DNA of 41,391 bases from Chloroflexota bacterium (GTDB lineage Bacteria; Chloroflexota; Chloroflexia; Thermobaculales; Thermobaculaceae), in assembly GCA_902810765.1 (NCBI GenBank), contig CADDYR010000004.1:1-41391 (forward strand). The letters are read 5' to 3'. The notes beneath the pieces were generated by a model. That model saw nothing but the letters and a program-made list of their open reading frames with translations, was not told the origin of the DNA and did no database searches. The position numbers and the translations under genes are program-made. Shown in pieces: positions 8,349 through 15,812 of this stretch. Each line of letters opens with the position of its first letter. Position 1 is the first letter of the stretch.

Positions 8349-9595
8349 TTAGCGGCTCCCACCTTCTGGGATTCCTGCTCCCTCCGCGCGAGCAGCTCGA
8401 ACGGCAGGCCCCAGATCTGTGCGGTCGGGCCGCAGAGCTGCTGGTTGAAGCTCGCGCTCGAGATCGAGCGAACGTCCGGGAAGAACAGGCCGGTCGGCGA
8501 CTTCCGCTCGAGGATGTCGACATTGCCCTTGTAGAGCTGGACCTTGTACGTGCCGTTCACGACGCCCTGCGACTGGGCGATGAACGCGTCGAGGTCGGCC
8601 TTCAGCGGGTGGTACCACTCGCCGTGGTACACCTTGTACGCCCACTGGGCGTCCACGATCTTCTTGAACTGGACCTCGTCCTTCGTGAGCGTGAACTGTT
8701 CGAGGTCCTGGTGGATCTTGATGATGATTTGGGCCGCGGGGGCCTCGTAGATCTCCCGCGACTTCATGTCCATGATCCCGTCCTCGAACATGTCTATCTT
8801 GCCGATGCCGTTCCGGCCACCGACATCGTTGAGCTCGTTGATGATGTCCTCGAGCTCCATCTTCCGGCCGTCGAGCGCGACGGGCAGGCCGGCCTCGAAC
8901 TCTATCGCGAGCGTCGTCGCCTGGTCGGGCGTCTTCTGGGGCGGGGTGTACCACAGCCACACGTCGTCCGGCAGCTCGGTCTCGAGGGTGATGCCGCCGC
9001 TCGCGATGGACCGGCACCACATCGTCTTGTCGTCGCCGCCCGCGATGATCTCGGTGACCGGCACGCCGTAGCGCTCGCAGAGCTCCATCTCCTCGGTCCG
9101 CGTGAGGTCGAAGTCGCGCACAGGCACGATGATCTCGAGCTGGGGCGCGAAGTACTTGAACACCTTGTGCATTCGGTACTGGTCGTTGCCCTTGCCGCTC
9201 GAGCCCTCCGCGAGCGCGTCGCAGCCGAGCTCCACCGCCTTCTGCGCGACCTTCCCGGCGATGAGCTGCCGCGTCATCGAGGTGGAGACGGGATAGCCGT
9301 TGTAGCTCGAGTTGGCGCGGATGGCCTTCGTGAGCCAATCGCTCGTGAACTCGTCCTTGGCGTCGATCAGGATCGGCTCGACTCCGAGGATCTTCGCCTT
9401 GCTGAAGCTCTGCTGGACCTCGTCCTCGCCCTGGCCGACGTCCACGGTGATGGGGACGATCTCCTCAGCCCTGTACTTCTCGCGCAGCAGCACCACGCAC
9501 AGCGCCGAGTCGAGGCCGCCCGAGTACGCGAGCGCGACCTTGCGCACCTTGGGCACGTCCGTCTGCTGAACCTTCTCGATTGCCGAAAGCGTCAT
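8345..9595 (-). CDS. argG: argininosuccinate synthase ArgG
   Basis: Condenses citrulline and aspartate with ATP hydrolysis to AMP to give argininosuccinate. The 416-residue protein has the N-type PP-loop ALAYSGGLDSALCVVLL near residues 22-38, the ALAEGSSGKGNDQYR region that binds citrulline/aspartate, and a C-terminal multimerisation domain. ATG 9595 is preceded by AGGAGGAGAACA. It is the first gene of the operon and lies directly behind the arginine T-box leader and its terminator (9638-9920). The first roughly 15 residues form a short polar extension before the PP-loop strand. Downstream it overlaps argH by 4 bp. Confidence 0.96.
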   Translation of the reverse strand: MTLSAIEKVQQTDVPKVRKVALAYSGGLDSALCVVLLREKYRAEEIVPITVDVGQGEDEVQQSFSKAKILGVEPILIDAKDEFTSDWLTKAIRANSSYNGYPVSTSMTRQLIAGKVAQKAVELGCDALAEGSSGKGNDQYRMHKVFKYFAPQLEIIVPVRDFDLTRTEEMELCERYGVPVTEIIAGGDDKTMWCRSIASGGITLETELPDDVWLWYTPPQKTPDQATTLAIEFEAGLPVALDGRKMELEDIINELNDVGGRNGIGKIDMFEDGIMDMKSREIYEAPAAQIIIKIHQDLEQFTLTKDEVQFKKIVDAQWAYKVYHGEWYHPLKADLDAFIAQSQGVVNGTYKVQLYKGNVDILERKSPTGLFFPDVRSISSASFNQQLCGPTAQIWGLPFELLARREQESQKVGAAK

Positions 9596-9637
9596 CTGTG
9601 TTCTCCTCCTTGTCGTATGACGTCATTTCCGGGCAAC

Positions 9638-9670
9638 AAAAAACTCCCGTCCCCAAAAAGGGACGAGAGT
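9638..9670 (-). terminator. T-box intrinsic terminator
   Basis: On the minus strand ACTCTCGTCCC and GGGACGGGAGT form an 11-bp stem with one T-G wobble around a T-rich loop, followed directly by a run of six or more T (9638-9643). The 5' arm is shared with the T-box antiterminator, so the two structures exclude each other. It lies about 40 bp before the argG start. Confidence 0.92.
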
Positions 9671-9915
9671 CATCGCGCTCCCGTGGTGCCACCCTTGTTG
9701 CCTGCGACCCTTCGAGAGGTCGCGCGGCCACTCTCGGTTGTTGCCTGCGCGGTAACCAACCGCCGGCCCTACTTGCCTGGAGGCTTTCTTCGGGCCGCCG
9801 CTCCGGCGCGCGTTCTGCGGAGGGTCTTCCGGTGCCGGGCTCCCACCGCCCCCGACTCGCTGTCGAAAGGGTCTCCGCGTACTACTCGCCTTCAGCGCGG
9901 GCGTATTCGGTTCAA
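9638..9915 (-). ncRNA. T-box riboswitch leader, Arg (CGC) specifier
   Basis: On the minus strand this leader ends in a canonical T-box element, AAGGGTGGCACCACGGGAG (9677-9695). In its antiterminator form it can pair with CTCTCGTCCCTT, the same bases that otherwise build the terminator stem at 9638-9670. Stem I can be drawn by eye: GGCG (9887-9890) pairs with CGCC (9805-9808), then AGTA (9883-9886) faces AGAACGCG (9809-9816), then GCGGAG (9873-9878) pairs with CTCCGC (9817-9822). The codon after GAA in the specifier loop is CGC (9810-9812), arginine. The bulge TGGC (9688-9691) would pair with a tRNA 3' end having discriminator G. Uncharged tRNA-Arg should therefore allow readthrough into argG. 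The T-box call is secure; the specifier was assigned by manual folding. Confidence 0.93.
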
Positions 9916-9920
9916 GGCAA

Positions 9921-9950
9921 AGTATAGAGGAGGCTGCCCGGCGATGTCAA
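9921..9950 (-). promoter_or_regulatory. promoter of the argG-lysJ operon
   Basis: Minus-strand TTGACA (9945-9950) and TATACT (9921-9926) are separated by 18 bp, close to the sigma70/A consensus. Transcription would begin near 9914, at the 5' end of the T-box leader. The promoter sits in the 29-bp gap after the acetyltransferase stop (9980), so the argG operon has its own start. Confidence 0.85.
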
Positions 9951-9979
9951 ACTCTTCCGGCAATCAATCTTCCCCTGCC

Positions 9980-10573
9980 TCAGGAGGGGGCAGGGTCATA
10001 GCCCAGCCGGACGACGAGGCGCTCCCGCACACCCGGCCACTCCTTGTCCGTTATGCTGTACATCACCGTGTCGCGCACGTACCCGTCGGCCAGGATCATG
10101 TGTTTTCGGAGCACGCCCTCCCTGAGGGCGCCCAGCTTCTCTATCGCCCTCTGGCTCTGCAGGTTGCGGGCATCGCACTTGAGCTGAACGCGCAGCGCTC
10201 CCAGCTCCTCGAACGCGTGACGCAGCATCAGGAGCTTGGCCTCCGGGTTGACGCGGCTGCCCTGATATCTTCTGCCGATCCAGGTATTGCCTATCTCGAC
10301 GCCCCGGTGCTCGGGACGGATGTCGAGGTAGGACGAGGTGCCCACCGCCCGTCCAGAGTCGCGGAGCACCATCGCGAAGCTGATCCTGTCCTCCATGCTC
10401 AGCAGACCATCGAAGTACTCGTCGAACGCCTCGCGCGTGTCGTCGCGCGGGTACAGCGTCAGGTATCGGTATACATCGGGCGTGGCGGCCGCGCGCAGGT
10501 CCTCGCGGTGTCCGGCGCCCAGAGGCTCCAGTCTCAGATCGTGACCCTCGAGGGTCACGGGCGTTACCTGCAC
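9980..10573 (-). CDS. GNAT-family N-acetyltransferase (RimJ/RimL-like)
   Basis: A predicted acetyl-CoA-dependent N-acetyltransferase of about 197 residues. The order of segments fits the RimJ/RimL branch: an N-terminal LEGHDLRLEPLG strand, FAMVLRDSGRAVGTSSYLDI, EIGNTWIGRRYQGSRVNPEAKLLMLRHAF with the acetyl-CoA-binding turn, and the late LKCDARNLQSQRAIEKLGA helix. That last segment is typical of members acting on amino groups or ribosomal proteins. I chose GTG 10573 because AAGGAG lies 9 bp upstream; a TTG at 10612 would add 13 residues without a comparable site. It is a single gene between divergent neighbours and just upstream of the argG promoter. The substrate is unknown, and a functional link to arginine synthesis is not supported by the sequence. 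Confidence 0.85.
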   Translation of the reverse strand: MQVTPVTLEGHDLRLEPLGAGHREDLRAAATPDVYRYLTLYPRDDTREAFDEYFDGLLSMEDRISFAMVLRDSGRAVGTSSYLDIRPEHRGVEIGNTWIGRRYQGSRVNPEAKLLMLRHAFEELGALRVQLKCDARNLQSQRAIEKLGALREGVLRKHMILADGYVRDTVMYSITDKEWPGVRERLVVRLGYDPAPS

Positions 10574-10689
10574 CGGGTTGCACTCCTTGGCGGGCTCGTG
10601 CACACTACGCAATGATATCAGCGGCGTGGTGGCCCTCGCTCCCGCGCAGTTCTGTCGATCTGCTATCCTGCGTTAGTGATGGAGTGATA

Positions 10690-10718
10690 TTGACGGCCGT
10701 CCCATAGTGCGATAGCCT
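10690..10718 (+). promoter_or_regulatory. promoter for the acyltransferase-PAP2-DedA genes
   Basis: TTGACG (10690-10695) and TAGCCT (10713-10718) are spaced by 17 bp, 27 bp before the GTG start at 10745. The -35 box is near consensus and the -10 box is weaker. Confidence 0.55.
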
Positions 10719-10744
10719 CGCCTCGGGGCGGGGAAGGAAGGTTC

Positions 10745-11827
10745 GTGAGTCAGCAGAGCAAGCACGTTCGCTGGCAGGATACGCCGCACGACCGGCGTGG
10801 ACAATGGGCGATAGATCTCGCGCTCCTGCGCGCCATCGAGCTCGCGGCCTGGGTGTGCTGGCTGCTGCCGTGGCAGGTGTGGCACGTCCTCGCCACCGCG
10901 GTCGGAGTAGCCGGGATGTGCACGCGCCTGCGCCCCACCGTGCTCGCGAACATCCGGCACGTGTGGCACTCGAATCCCCCACCGCGCATCCTGGCCTGGT
11001 ACGTGGGGATGCAGCAGATCGCGACCCACATCAAGACGATCGTGAGCGTGCTCAGGCTGAGCGTGAACCCGGACGTGGGCCACGACAGCCTCGTGATGGA
11101 GAACCCGGAATACCTCTCGCCCTACCTGGGCAAGCGCGGCATCGTCATCGTGGCCCCCCACGCCGGGCCTTATCCGTCCTTTGGAATGATGGCCGTGCCC
11201 TGGCTGAGGAGCATCGGCTATCACGGTGCGCTCGCGGTGGTGGTGAGACTCGCGCGTCCGTTCGGATCGGACGCGATAATGCGGTGGATGACCGAGCACT
11301 TCCGGCGCGCGGGCACGACGGTGATCCCCCTGGCCGAGTCCTCCTCGAAGGTGGCGCAGCAGGTACTGCGCATCCTGAGGGGGAACGGAGTGATGGTGCT
11401 GTTCGTGGACGAGCCGCTGCCAACGGCCTGCCGCCCGGTCAGGTTCTTTGACAGCACCATCGAGATGCCTACCGGTCCTGCCGCCCTGGCGCGTGCCACC
11501 GGCAGCGTCATCGTCCCCTGCATCGCCACGTTCGGCAAGGCTCATGTATCGCGCCTGACTCTCGCGCCCCCCATCGAGCCCGGAGAGCCCGACGAGACGA
11601 TGCGCTCCATCGCCTCTTCGCTCGAGAGGCTGATCTCGCGCCACCTCGATCAGTGGAGCATGCTTACCCCCATCTGGGAGCATCTGGAGGCGTCCTCGGA
11701 GCCGGCCGCTCGGGAGGGTTCGAGTGGGTGGCGAAGGCTCGCCCGGAGCGCGGTGCGCTCGAGCGCGCTACGCACCGTGGTGCTCGTGCTCATCGGGTCC
11801 CGGCTGTGGCGCACGAGCAAGTCGTGA
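10745..11827 (+). CDS. LpxL/HtrB-family lysophospholipid acyltransferase-like protein
   Basis: A 360-residue membrane-associated protein of the LpxL/phosphatidylinositol-mannoside acyltransferase family, expected to move acyl chains onto a lipid or glycolipid. Recognisable parts are the N-terminal hydrophobic segment (AAWVCWLLPWQVWHVLATAV), RPTVLANIRHVW, IVIVAPHAGPYPSFGMMAV at the active site, a VMVLFVDEP strand, and EMPTGPAALARATGSVIVP, the usual substrate-channel motif. The family's catalytic H-x4-D/E motif reads HAGPYP here, so the acidic residue is replaced by Pro; activity may be altered or lost. The GTG start has GGGGAAGGAAGG upstream. It is followed 16 bp later by a PAP2 phosphatase and then a DedA-like protein, suggesting envelope lipid metabolism. 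Nothing else in the window points to an LPS outer membrane. Confidence 0.78.
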   Translation: MSQQSKHVRWQDTPHDRRGQWAIDLALLRAIELAAWVCWLLPWQVWHVLATAVGVAGMCTRLRPTVLANIRHVWHSNPPPRILAWYVGMQQIATHIKTIVSVLRLSVNPDVGHDSLVMENPEYLSPYLGKRGIVIVAPHAGPYPSFGMMAVPWLRSIGYHGALAVVVRLARPFGSDAIMRWMTEHFRRAGTTVIPLAESSSKVAQQVLRILRGNGVMVLFVDEPLPTACRPVRFFDSTIEMPTGPAALARATGSVIVPCIATFGKAHVSRLTLAPPIEPGEPDETMRSIASSLERLISRHLDQWSMLTPIWEHLEASSEPAAREGSSGWRRLARSAVRSSALRTVVLVLIGSRLWRTSKS

Positions 11828-11843
11828 TGCCGACCCCGAACGA

Positions 11844-12530
11844 GTGAGCCGAGCCGGCAAACGCCCCTCCGGCCAACGGTCCAGTCACGTACCGCCCGCG
11901 TCGGCGCTTCCGCGCGAGCTGCTCGTTGGAGCGATAGCTCTGCTTGGGCTAGCCTTCGCCGCGCTCTGGGCGCTCGTCGGGCTGGGGCTGACGAGGCCGC
12001 TCGACCTCGCGGGACTCGTGCTGATCCACGAGGGCATTCACTCGGGGGAGGGGCTCGACTTCTTCCTCGGGATCACGCAGCTCGGATACAGCAGGGTATA
12101 CGCGCCCATCGCCGTGGGCGTGGTGGTCGTAATGGTGGCACTGAGGTGGTTCGCCGACGCGGTGCGGCTGATGCTCTCGCTTGCAGGTGCCGACGCGACG
12201 AACCTGCTCGTGAAGGTCGTGGTAGGTCGCCACCGTCCCCACGAGCCCTGGACGCTCACGCATCCCGGGGGATACAGCTTCCCGAGCGGCCACGCGACAG
12301 TGGCGGCGGCACTTTTCGCGTTCGCGTTCGTGCTGGTGGCGCGCCACGTGCCCGGGGTGTGGCGGATCCCCTTGCTCGTCACCGGGTCCCTGCTGGCGCT
12401 CGCGATCGCGTCCTCGAGGCTGGTACTTGCGGTCCACTGGCCCTCGGACGTGCTGGCGGGGATGGTGTGCGGGACGGCGTGGGCGCTGATCGCACTCCAG
12501 ACCCCCGTGCAGCGAGGCACGAATGTGTAG
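11844..12530 (+). CDS. PAP2-superfamily phosphatase, membrane-bound
   Basis: An integral-membrane phosphatidate or undecaprenyl-pyrophosphate phosphatase-like enzyme. All three PAP2 motifs are intact: KVVVGRHRP (K-x6-RP), FPSGH, and SRLVLAVHWPSD (SR-x5-H-x3-D). Hydrophobic segments cover LLVGAIALLGLAFAALWALV, VYAPIAVGVVVVMVAL, ALFAFAFVLVA and later stretches, consistent with about six membrane spans. I use GTG 11844, which follows the acyltransferase stop; the frame stays open further upstream but overlaps that gene and looks non-coding. No strong ribosome-binding site precedes it, so the start is uncertain by a few codons. With its neighbours it probably acts in lipid or cell-wall carrier recycling. 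Confidence 0.88.
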   Translation: MSRAGKRPSGQRSSHVPPASALPRELLVGAIALLGLAFAALWALVGLGLTRPLDLAGLVLIHEGIHSGEGLDFFLGITQLGYSRVYAPIAVGVVVVMVALRWFADAVRLMLSLAGADATNLLVKVVVGRHRPHEPWTLTHPGGYSFPSGHATVAAALFAFAFVLVARHVPGVWRIPLLVTGSLLALAIASSRLVLAVHWPSDVLAGMVCGTAWALIALQTPVQRGTNV

Positions 12531-12627
12531 TAGACTCATGGTACTGCCCGACACGCACACCATGGGCAAGGAGGGGGGCTGGCAGGAGTAACCGCGCTCG
12601 ACAATACCTGCTCCTGGGTGACCAGCG

Positions 12628-13560
12628 ATGTATGAGCTAATCGCCGACTATGGCCTCGCGCTCGTGGCCCTGCTCGTCTTCATCGGAGAGCTTGGGATAC
12701 CGACGGGTGTCCCCGCCGAGATAGCCCTGCTGCTGGTGGGAAGCCAGTCCATCCACTCCGCGCCGGAGCTTATATTCGGCGTGCTGCTCGTCAGCCTGGC
12801 GGATCTTCTGGGCACCACCGCCCTCAACGTGGCGTCCCGTACCGGCGGGTTCAGGCTGCTGGGCCTGGTGTACAAGCACCGGGAGGAGCGCGAGAAGATG
12901 GCAGCGCGCTGGCGCGCCCGGTTCCGCGGACACGACACGCTCGCGGTGTTCGTGATGCGCCTGATCCCGGTACTTCGCATGTGGTCCGCGGTGGGCACAG
13001 GGCTCATTCGCGTGCCGCTGCGAAGCTACCTGATCGGCGCCGCCCCCGCCGCGCTCCTGTGGTCGGGCACGCCGGTCGTCCTGGGCTACCTGTTCCGCGA
13101 GCGAATCAACTACTTCGAGCACCAGTACACCCTGCTCACGGCGATCGTGCTCGGGCTGGGGGTGGCGGGTGCGCTCGTCACGGTCCTGGGATGGTGGGTG
13201 CAGCGCGGCATCTCCACCGCGGCGAAGATGATGCGCGCGCGGTTTCTGGTGGGCGGCACGGCCGGAATAGTTGCGCTGGTACACTTTGCCAACACCGCGC
13301 GGGCGAACCACAAGGCGGCGCTGATCGGTGCGGAGACGATACCTCCCATCGTGCTCGCCGCGTGCCTGGCCGTGCTCGCGGTCGTGGCAGCCGGGCTGAT
13401 CTGGCAGGCCGTGCACGACGTCAAGCTCGCGGTGCTCGCCCACGAGAGCCGGCAGGCCAGCCTGAGGGTGGATCCTCGCAGCATCGTGCTGTGGCTGGGG
13501 CTGATCGTGATGCTCGCGGGCGTGATCGCCTGGACGGAGATGCGCTACCCGACGGTCTGA
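12628..13560 (+). CDS. DedA/VTT-domain membrane protein
   Basis: A 310-residue polytopic membrane protein. The first about 190 residues match the DedA (SNARE-associated/VTT) pattern: FIGELGIPTGVPAEIALLL as a re-entrant loop, a cytoplasmic basic stretch KHREEREKMAARWRARFRGH, VMRLIPVLRMWSAVGTG with the conserved Arg after the RLIP turn, and a final hydrophobic span. DedA proteins are known or proposed to flip phospholipids or undecaprenyl phosphate and to support membrane homeostasis. The last about 110 residues add further hydrophobic segments (GTAGIVALVHFANTA, VLAACLAVLAVVAAGLIW, IVLWLGLIVMLAGVIAW) that most DedA proteins lack. It follows the PAP2 gene by 97 bp on the same strand, matching a lipid-carrier theme. 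Confidence 0.82.
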   Translation: MYELIADYGLALVALLVFIGELGIPTGVPAEIALLLVGSQSIHSAPELIFGVLLVSLADLLGTTALNVASRTGGFRLLGLVYKHREEREKMAARWRARFRGHDTLAVFVMRLIPVLRMWSAVGTGLIRVPLRSYLIGAAPAALLWSGTPVVLGYLFRERINYFEHQYTLLTAIVLGLGVAGALVTVLGWWVQRGISTAAKMMRARFLVGGTAGIVALVHFANTARANHKAALIGAETIPPIVLAACLAVLAVVAAGLIWQAVHDVKLAVLAHESRQASLRVDPRSIVLWLGLIVMLAGVIAWTEMRYPTV

Positions 13561-13646
13561 GCGCCCGGGCCGCGCCCATATCGGGTTCCGCGGTGCCCTC
13601 TCCGGAGGAAGAGTCTCCCTACATGGACCGAACGGAGATGGGGGGG

Positions 13647-14657
13647 TCATCCGAAGCGCACGAGCAGTCTGCGTATCCCGCTCCAGGACGGCTCGCGTGG
13701 TGCGGAGTCCGCCTCCCAGGGGTTGAGCGCCCTCTGCAGCCCGTCGCCGAGGGCTGTGAAGGCGAGCGAGATCAGCAGCAGCGCGAGCGTCGGCAGCAGC
13801 GTCTCGTGAGGGTAGAACACCACCTCGCCCCACTCGGAGAAGATGACGCTCACCAGCCCCATCGGCTCGCCCAGTCCAGCGTGCACGCTCGCCAGAAATC
13901 CGTTCGCGACCATCAGCCCCGGCACCTGATAGGAGGCGGTGACGAGCGCGGTGCCGAGCGAGTTGGGCAGCACGTGGCGCAGGAGCAGCCTCGACGGCCG
14001 CATCCCAAGGGACCTCGCCGCCACGACGAACTCCTGCTCCTTGAGCGCAAGCACGTGCCCCCTCGTCATGCGTGCCGTGTAGGCCCAGCCTACCGAGGAG
14101 AGCACCACCCACATAAGGATCGTCATGTGCTCGTAGGATGCCTGCCCGAGGGTGTTCGTGATGAGCATCCCCACGAGCAGGTAGCCGAGGATCGAGGGCA
14201 CCGAGTCGGTTATGTCGGCCACCCTCATGATCACGGTGTCCCACCGGCCGCCGAACCACCCGGCCGCGAGCCCCGCGCCGATGCCCATCACCGAGAGCAC
14301 CGCGACCGCCCCGAGCCCGACGGCCATGCTCGTGCGCACACCCAGCAGGAGCACCGTCACCAGGTCTATCCCCTGGCTGTCGGTGCCGAGCAGGAACCGG
14401 GGGTCGTGCCCAGCGGCCCAGAACGGCGGGAGGTGAGGGGTGGGCTGTCTGTCCGGCTGGAAGAAGTAGCCGAGGTCGTAGGGGGCGAGCTCCGGCGCGA
14501 AGATGGCGAGCAGCGCGAAGAGCACGAGCACGACCAGTCCCGCGAGCGCGTAGCGGTCGCGCCGGATGGTGCGGGCCACTCCCCGCAGGGAGCCGCGCGG
14601 AGGGCTGGGCCTCGACCTCGGGCTGAGCGTCCCCTCTATGGCACCCCCCGCAGCCAT
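13647..14657 (-). CDS. ABC transporter permease, DppC/OppC type
   Basis: An inner-membrane permease of the peptide/nickel ABC uptake family, about 336 residues. After a short Arg/Pro-rich N-terminus comes a first span (ALAGLVVLVLFALLAIFA) and a periplasmic loop with LLGTDSQGIDLVTVLLLGVR, typical of DppC. The EAA cytoplasmic loop (EFVVAARSLGMRPSRLLLRHVLPN) contacts the ATPase. ATG 14657 overlaps the stop of the upstream dppB-like gene in an ATGA, so the two are coupled. The open frame continues upstream across the partner gene, but that part is a shadow translation. No substrate-binding protein or ATPase gene lies next to this pair in the window, so the substrate is unknown. Confidence 0.88.
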   Translation of the reverse strand: MAAGGAIEGTLSPRSRPSPPRGSLRGVARTIRRDRYALAGLVVLVLFALLAIFAPELAPYDLGYFFQPDRQPTPHLPPFWAAGHDPRFLLGTDSQGIDLVTVLLLGVRTSMAVGLGAVAVLSVMGIGAGLAAGWFGGRWDTVIMRVADITDSVPSILGYLLVGMLITNTLGQASYEHMTILMWVVLSSVGWAYTARMTRGHVLALKEQEFVVAARSLGMRPSRLLLRHVLPNSLGTALVTASYQVPGLMVANGFLASVHAGLGEPMGLVSVIFSEWGEVVFYPHETLLPTLALLLISLAFTALGDGLQRALNPWEADSAPREPSWSGIRRLLVRFG

Positions 14658-15613
14658 CACTCGCCCAGCCTCACCCTCGGATCGAGCACGGCCCGCACCA
14701 GGTCCGCCAGCAGGTTCGCGAGCACGACCATCAGGGTGTACACCATCACCGCGGCGAGCACTACGGGATACTCCCGCTCGCCCACTCCGTCGAACAGCAG
14801 GTGGGCCGTGCCGGGCACCATGAACACGTACTCTATGATCAGCGAGCCCGCGAGCACCGAGGCGAGCGTCTGCCCCAGCGCGGCGATCACGGGCAGGATG
14901 GAGTTGCGCATCACGTGCCGGTTGGCGAGGAGGAGCCTGGGCAGGCCCTTCGCGCGAGCCGTCCGCACGTAGTCCTGCGAGAGCACCTCGAGCGTGCTGG
15001 AGCGCGTGAGGCGGGCGAGGAAGCCCCCGGAGGACAGACCGAGCACGAGCGAGGGCACGATGTAGTTCTGCCACTCCCCCTCCCACAGCACGGGCACGAA
15101 CGACAGGTGAACCCAGTGGACGATCACGCCCGCGGCGAACATCAGCATGAGTATGCCCATCACCATCGGCGGCGTCGTGTAGCAGACGGTCGCAAGCGTC
15201 GCGATCAGCCTGTCGAGGATGCTGCCCTCCCTCAGCCCCGCGAGGGCTCCGAGGGGGATGCCGAACAGCACGGCGATCACAAAGCCCGCGATCGCGAGCC
15301 TGAGGGTGACCGTGAAGTGGGACAGCACCACCTGCCTCACGGGCAGGTCCGCCCCGTTGACGTTGAAGGCAGTGGTCGTGCCCCAGTGGAAGGTAATCGC
15401 GTCCTTGAGGTACACGAGATACGACTGGAGTAGGGAGCCGCCGAGGAGCTGCTCCTCGGGCAGGCAGGTGCTCTTGGCGACAGCCTGTGGCTCGATGTAC
15501 CTGAGGTCGAGCCCGTGCTGGTATGCCTGGTGGAGCGCGAGGAAGCTTATGGTCAGCACGATCCACAGCACCGGGATCGTCCACAAGAGGCGCCGAGCGA
15601 CGTAGCCGAGCAT
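14657..15613 (-). CDS. ABC transporter permease, DppB/OppB type
   Basis: First permease of the pair, 318 residues. It opens with MLGYVARRLLWTIPVLWIVL, the classical DppB N-terminal span. It continues with an extended periplasmic loop of about 80 residues, several further spans, and the EAA loop DYVRTARAKGLPRLLLANRHV. The C-terminus LLADLVRAVLDPRVRLG is the standard DppB ending. It starts with ATG 15613 and is served by a good promoter at 15646-15674. The periplasmic loop contains YIEPQAVAKSTCLPEEQLL, which I do not recognise as a substrate signature. Confidence 0.9.
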   Translation of the reverse strand: MLGYVARRLLWTIPVLWIVLTISFLALHQAYQHGLDLRYIEPQAVAKSTCLPEEQLLGGSLLQSYLVYLKDAITFHWGTTTAFNVNGADLPVRQVVLSHFTVTLRLAIAGFVIAVLFGIPLGALAGLREGSILDRLIATLATVCYTTPPMVMGILMLMFAAGVIVHWVHLSFVPVLWEGEWQNYIVPSLVLGLSSGGFLARLTRSSTLEVLSQDYVRTARAKGLPRLLLANRHVMRNSILPVIAALGQTLASVLAGSLIIEYVFMVPGTAHLLFDGVGEREYPVVLAAVMVYTLMVVLANLLADLVRAVLDPRVRLGE

Positions 15614-15645
15614 TACCTACCTGCCCTCGCCACGAGATGCTCTGC

Positions 15646-15674
15646 ATACTAACCTCGTCTACTGACATGGTCAA
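15646..15674 (-). promoter_or_regulatory. promoter for the dppB/dppC-like permease pair
   Basis: Minus-strand TTGACC (15669-15674) and TAGTAT (15646-15651) are separated by 17 bp. Transcription would start about 27 bp before the ATG at 15613. It is divergent from the promoter at 15742-15770. Confidence 0.7.
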
Positions 15675-15741
15675 GCACCTGTCTGGAACATCGTACGACC
15701 ACAGCATCCGACTGGATGCTCATACCAAGCTGCGTGAGCAG

Positions 15742-15770
15742 TTGACTATATCGGAGAGATGGTGTACTTT
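15742..15770 (+). promoter_or_regulatory. promoter for the CPLC-Tat-Cys-rich gene
   Basis: TTGACT (15742-15747) and TACTTT (15765-15770) with a 17-bp spacer lie about 40 bp before ATG 15813, which has AGGAGG at 15796-15801. A working promoter and ribosome-binding site ahead of a frame-disrupted gene suggest recent damage or a sequence error. Confidence 0.7.
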
Positions 15771-15812
15771 TTGCTCGTCTGGAGCAAACCGTATCAGGAG
15801 GTAGGCGACACC

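Noticed and set aside
14658-15707. Upstream extension of the DppC-like gene to give a 686-residue protein
   Set aside because: The extra part overlaps dppB and is non-sense composition; ATG 14657 in an ATGA overlap is a normal start.
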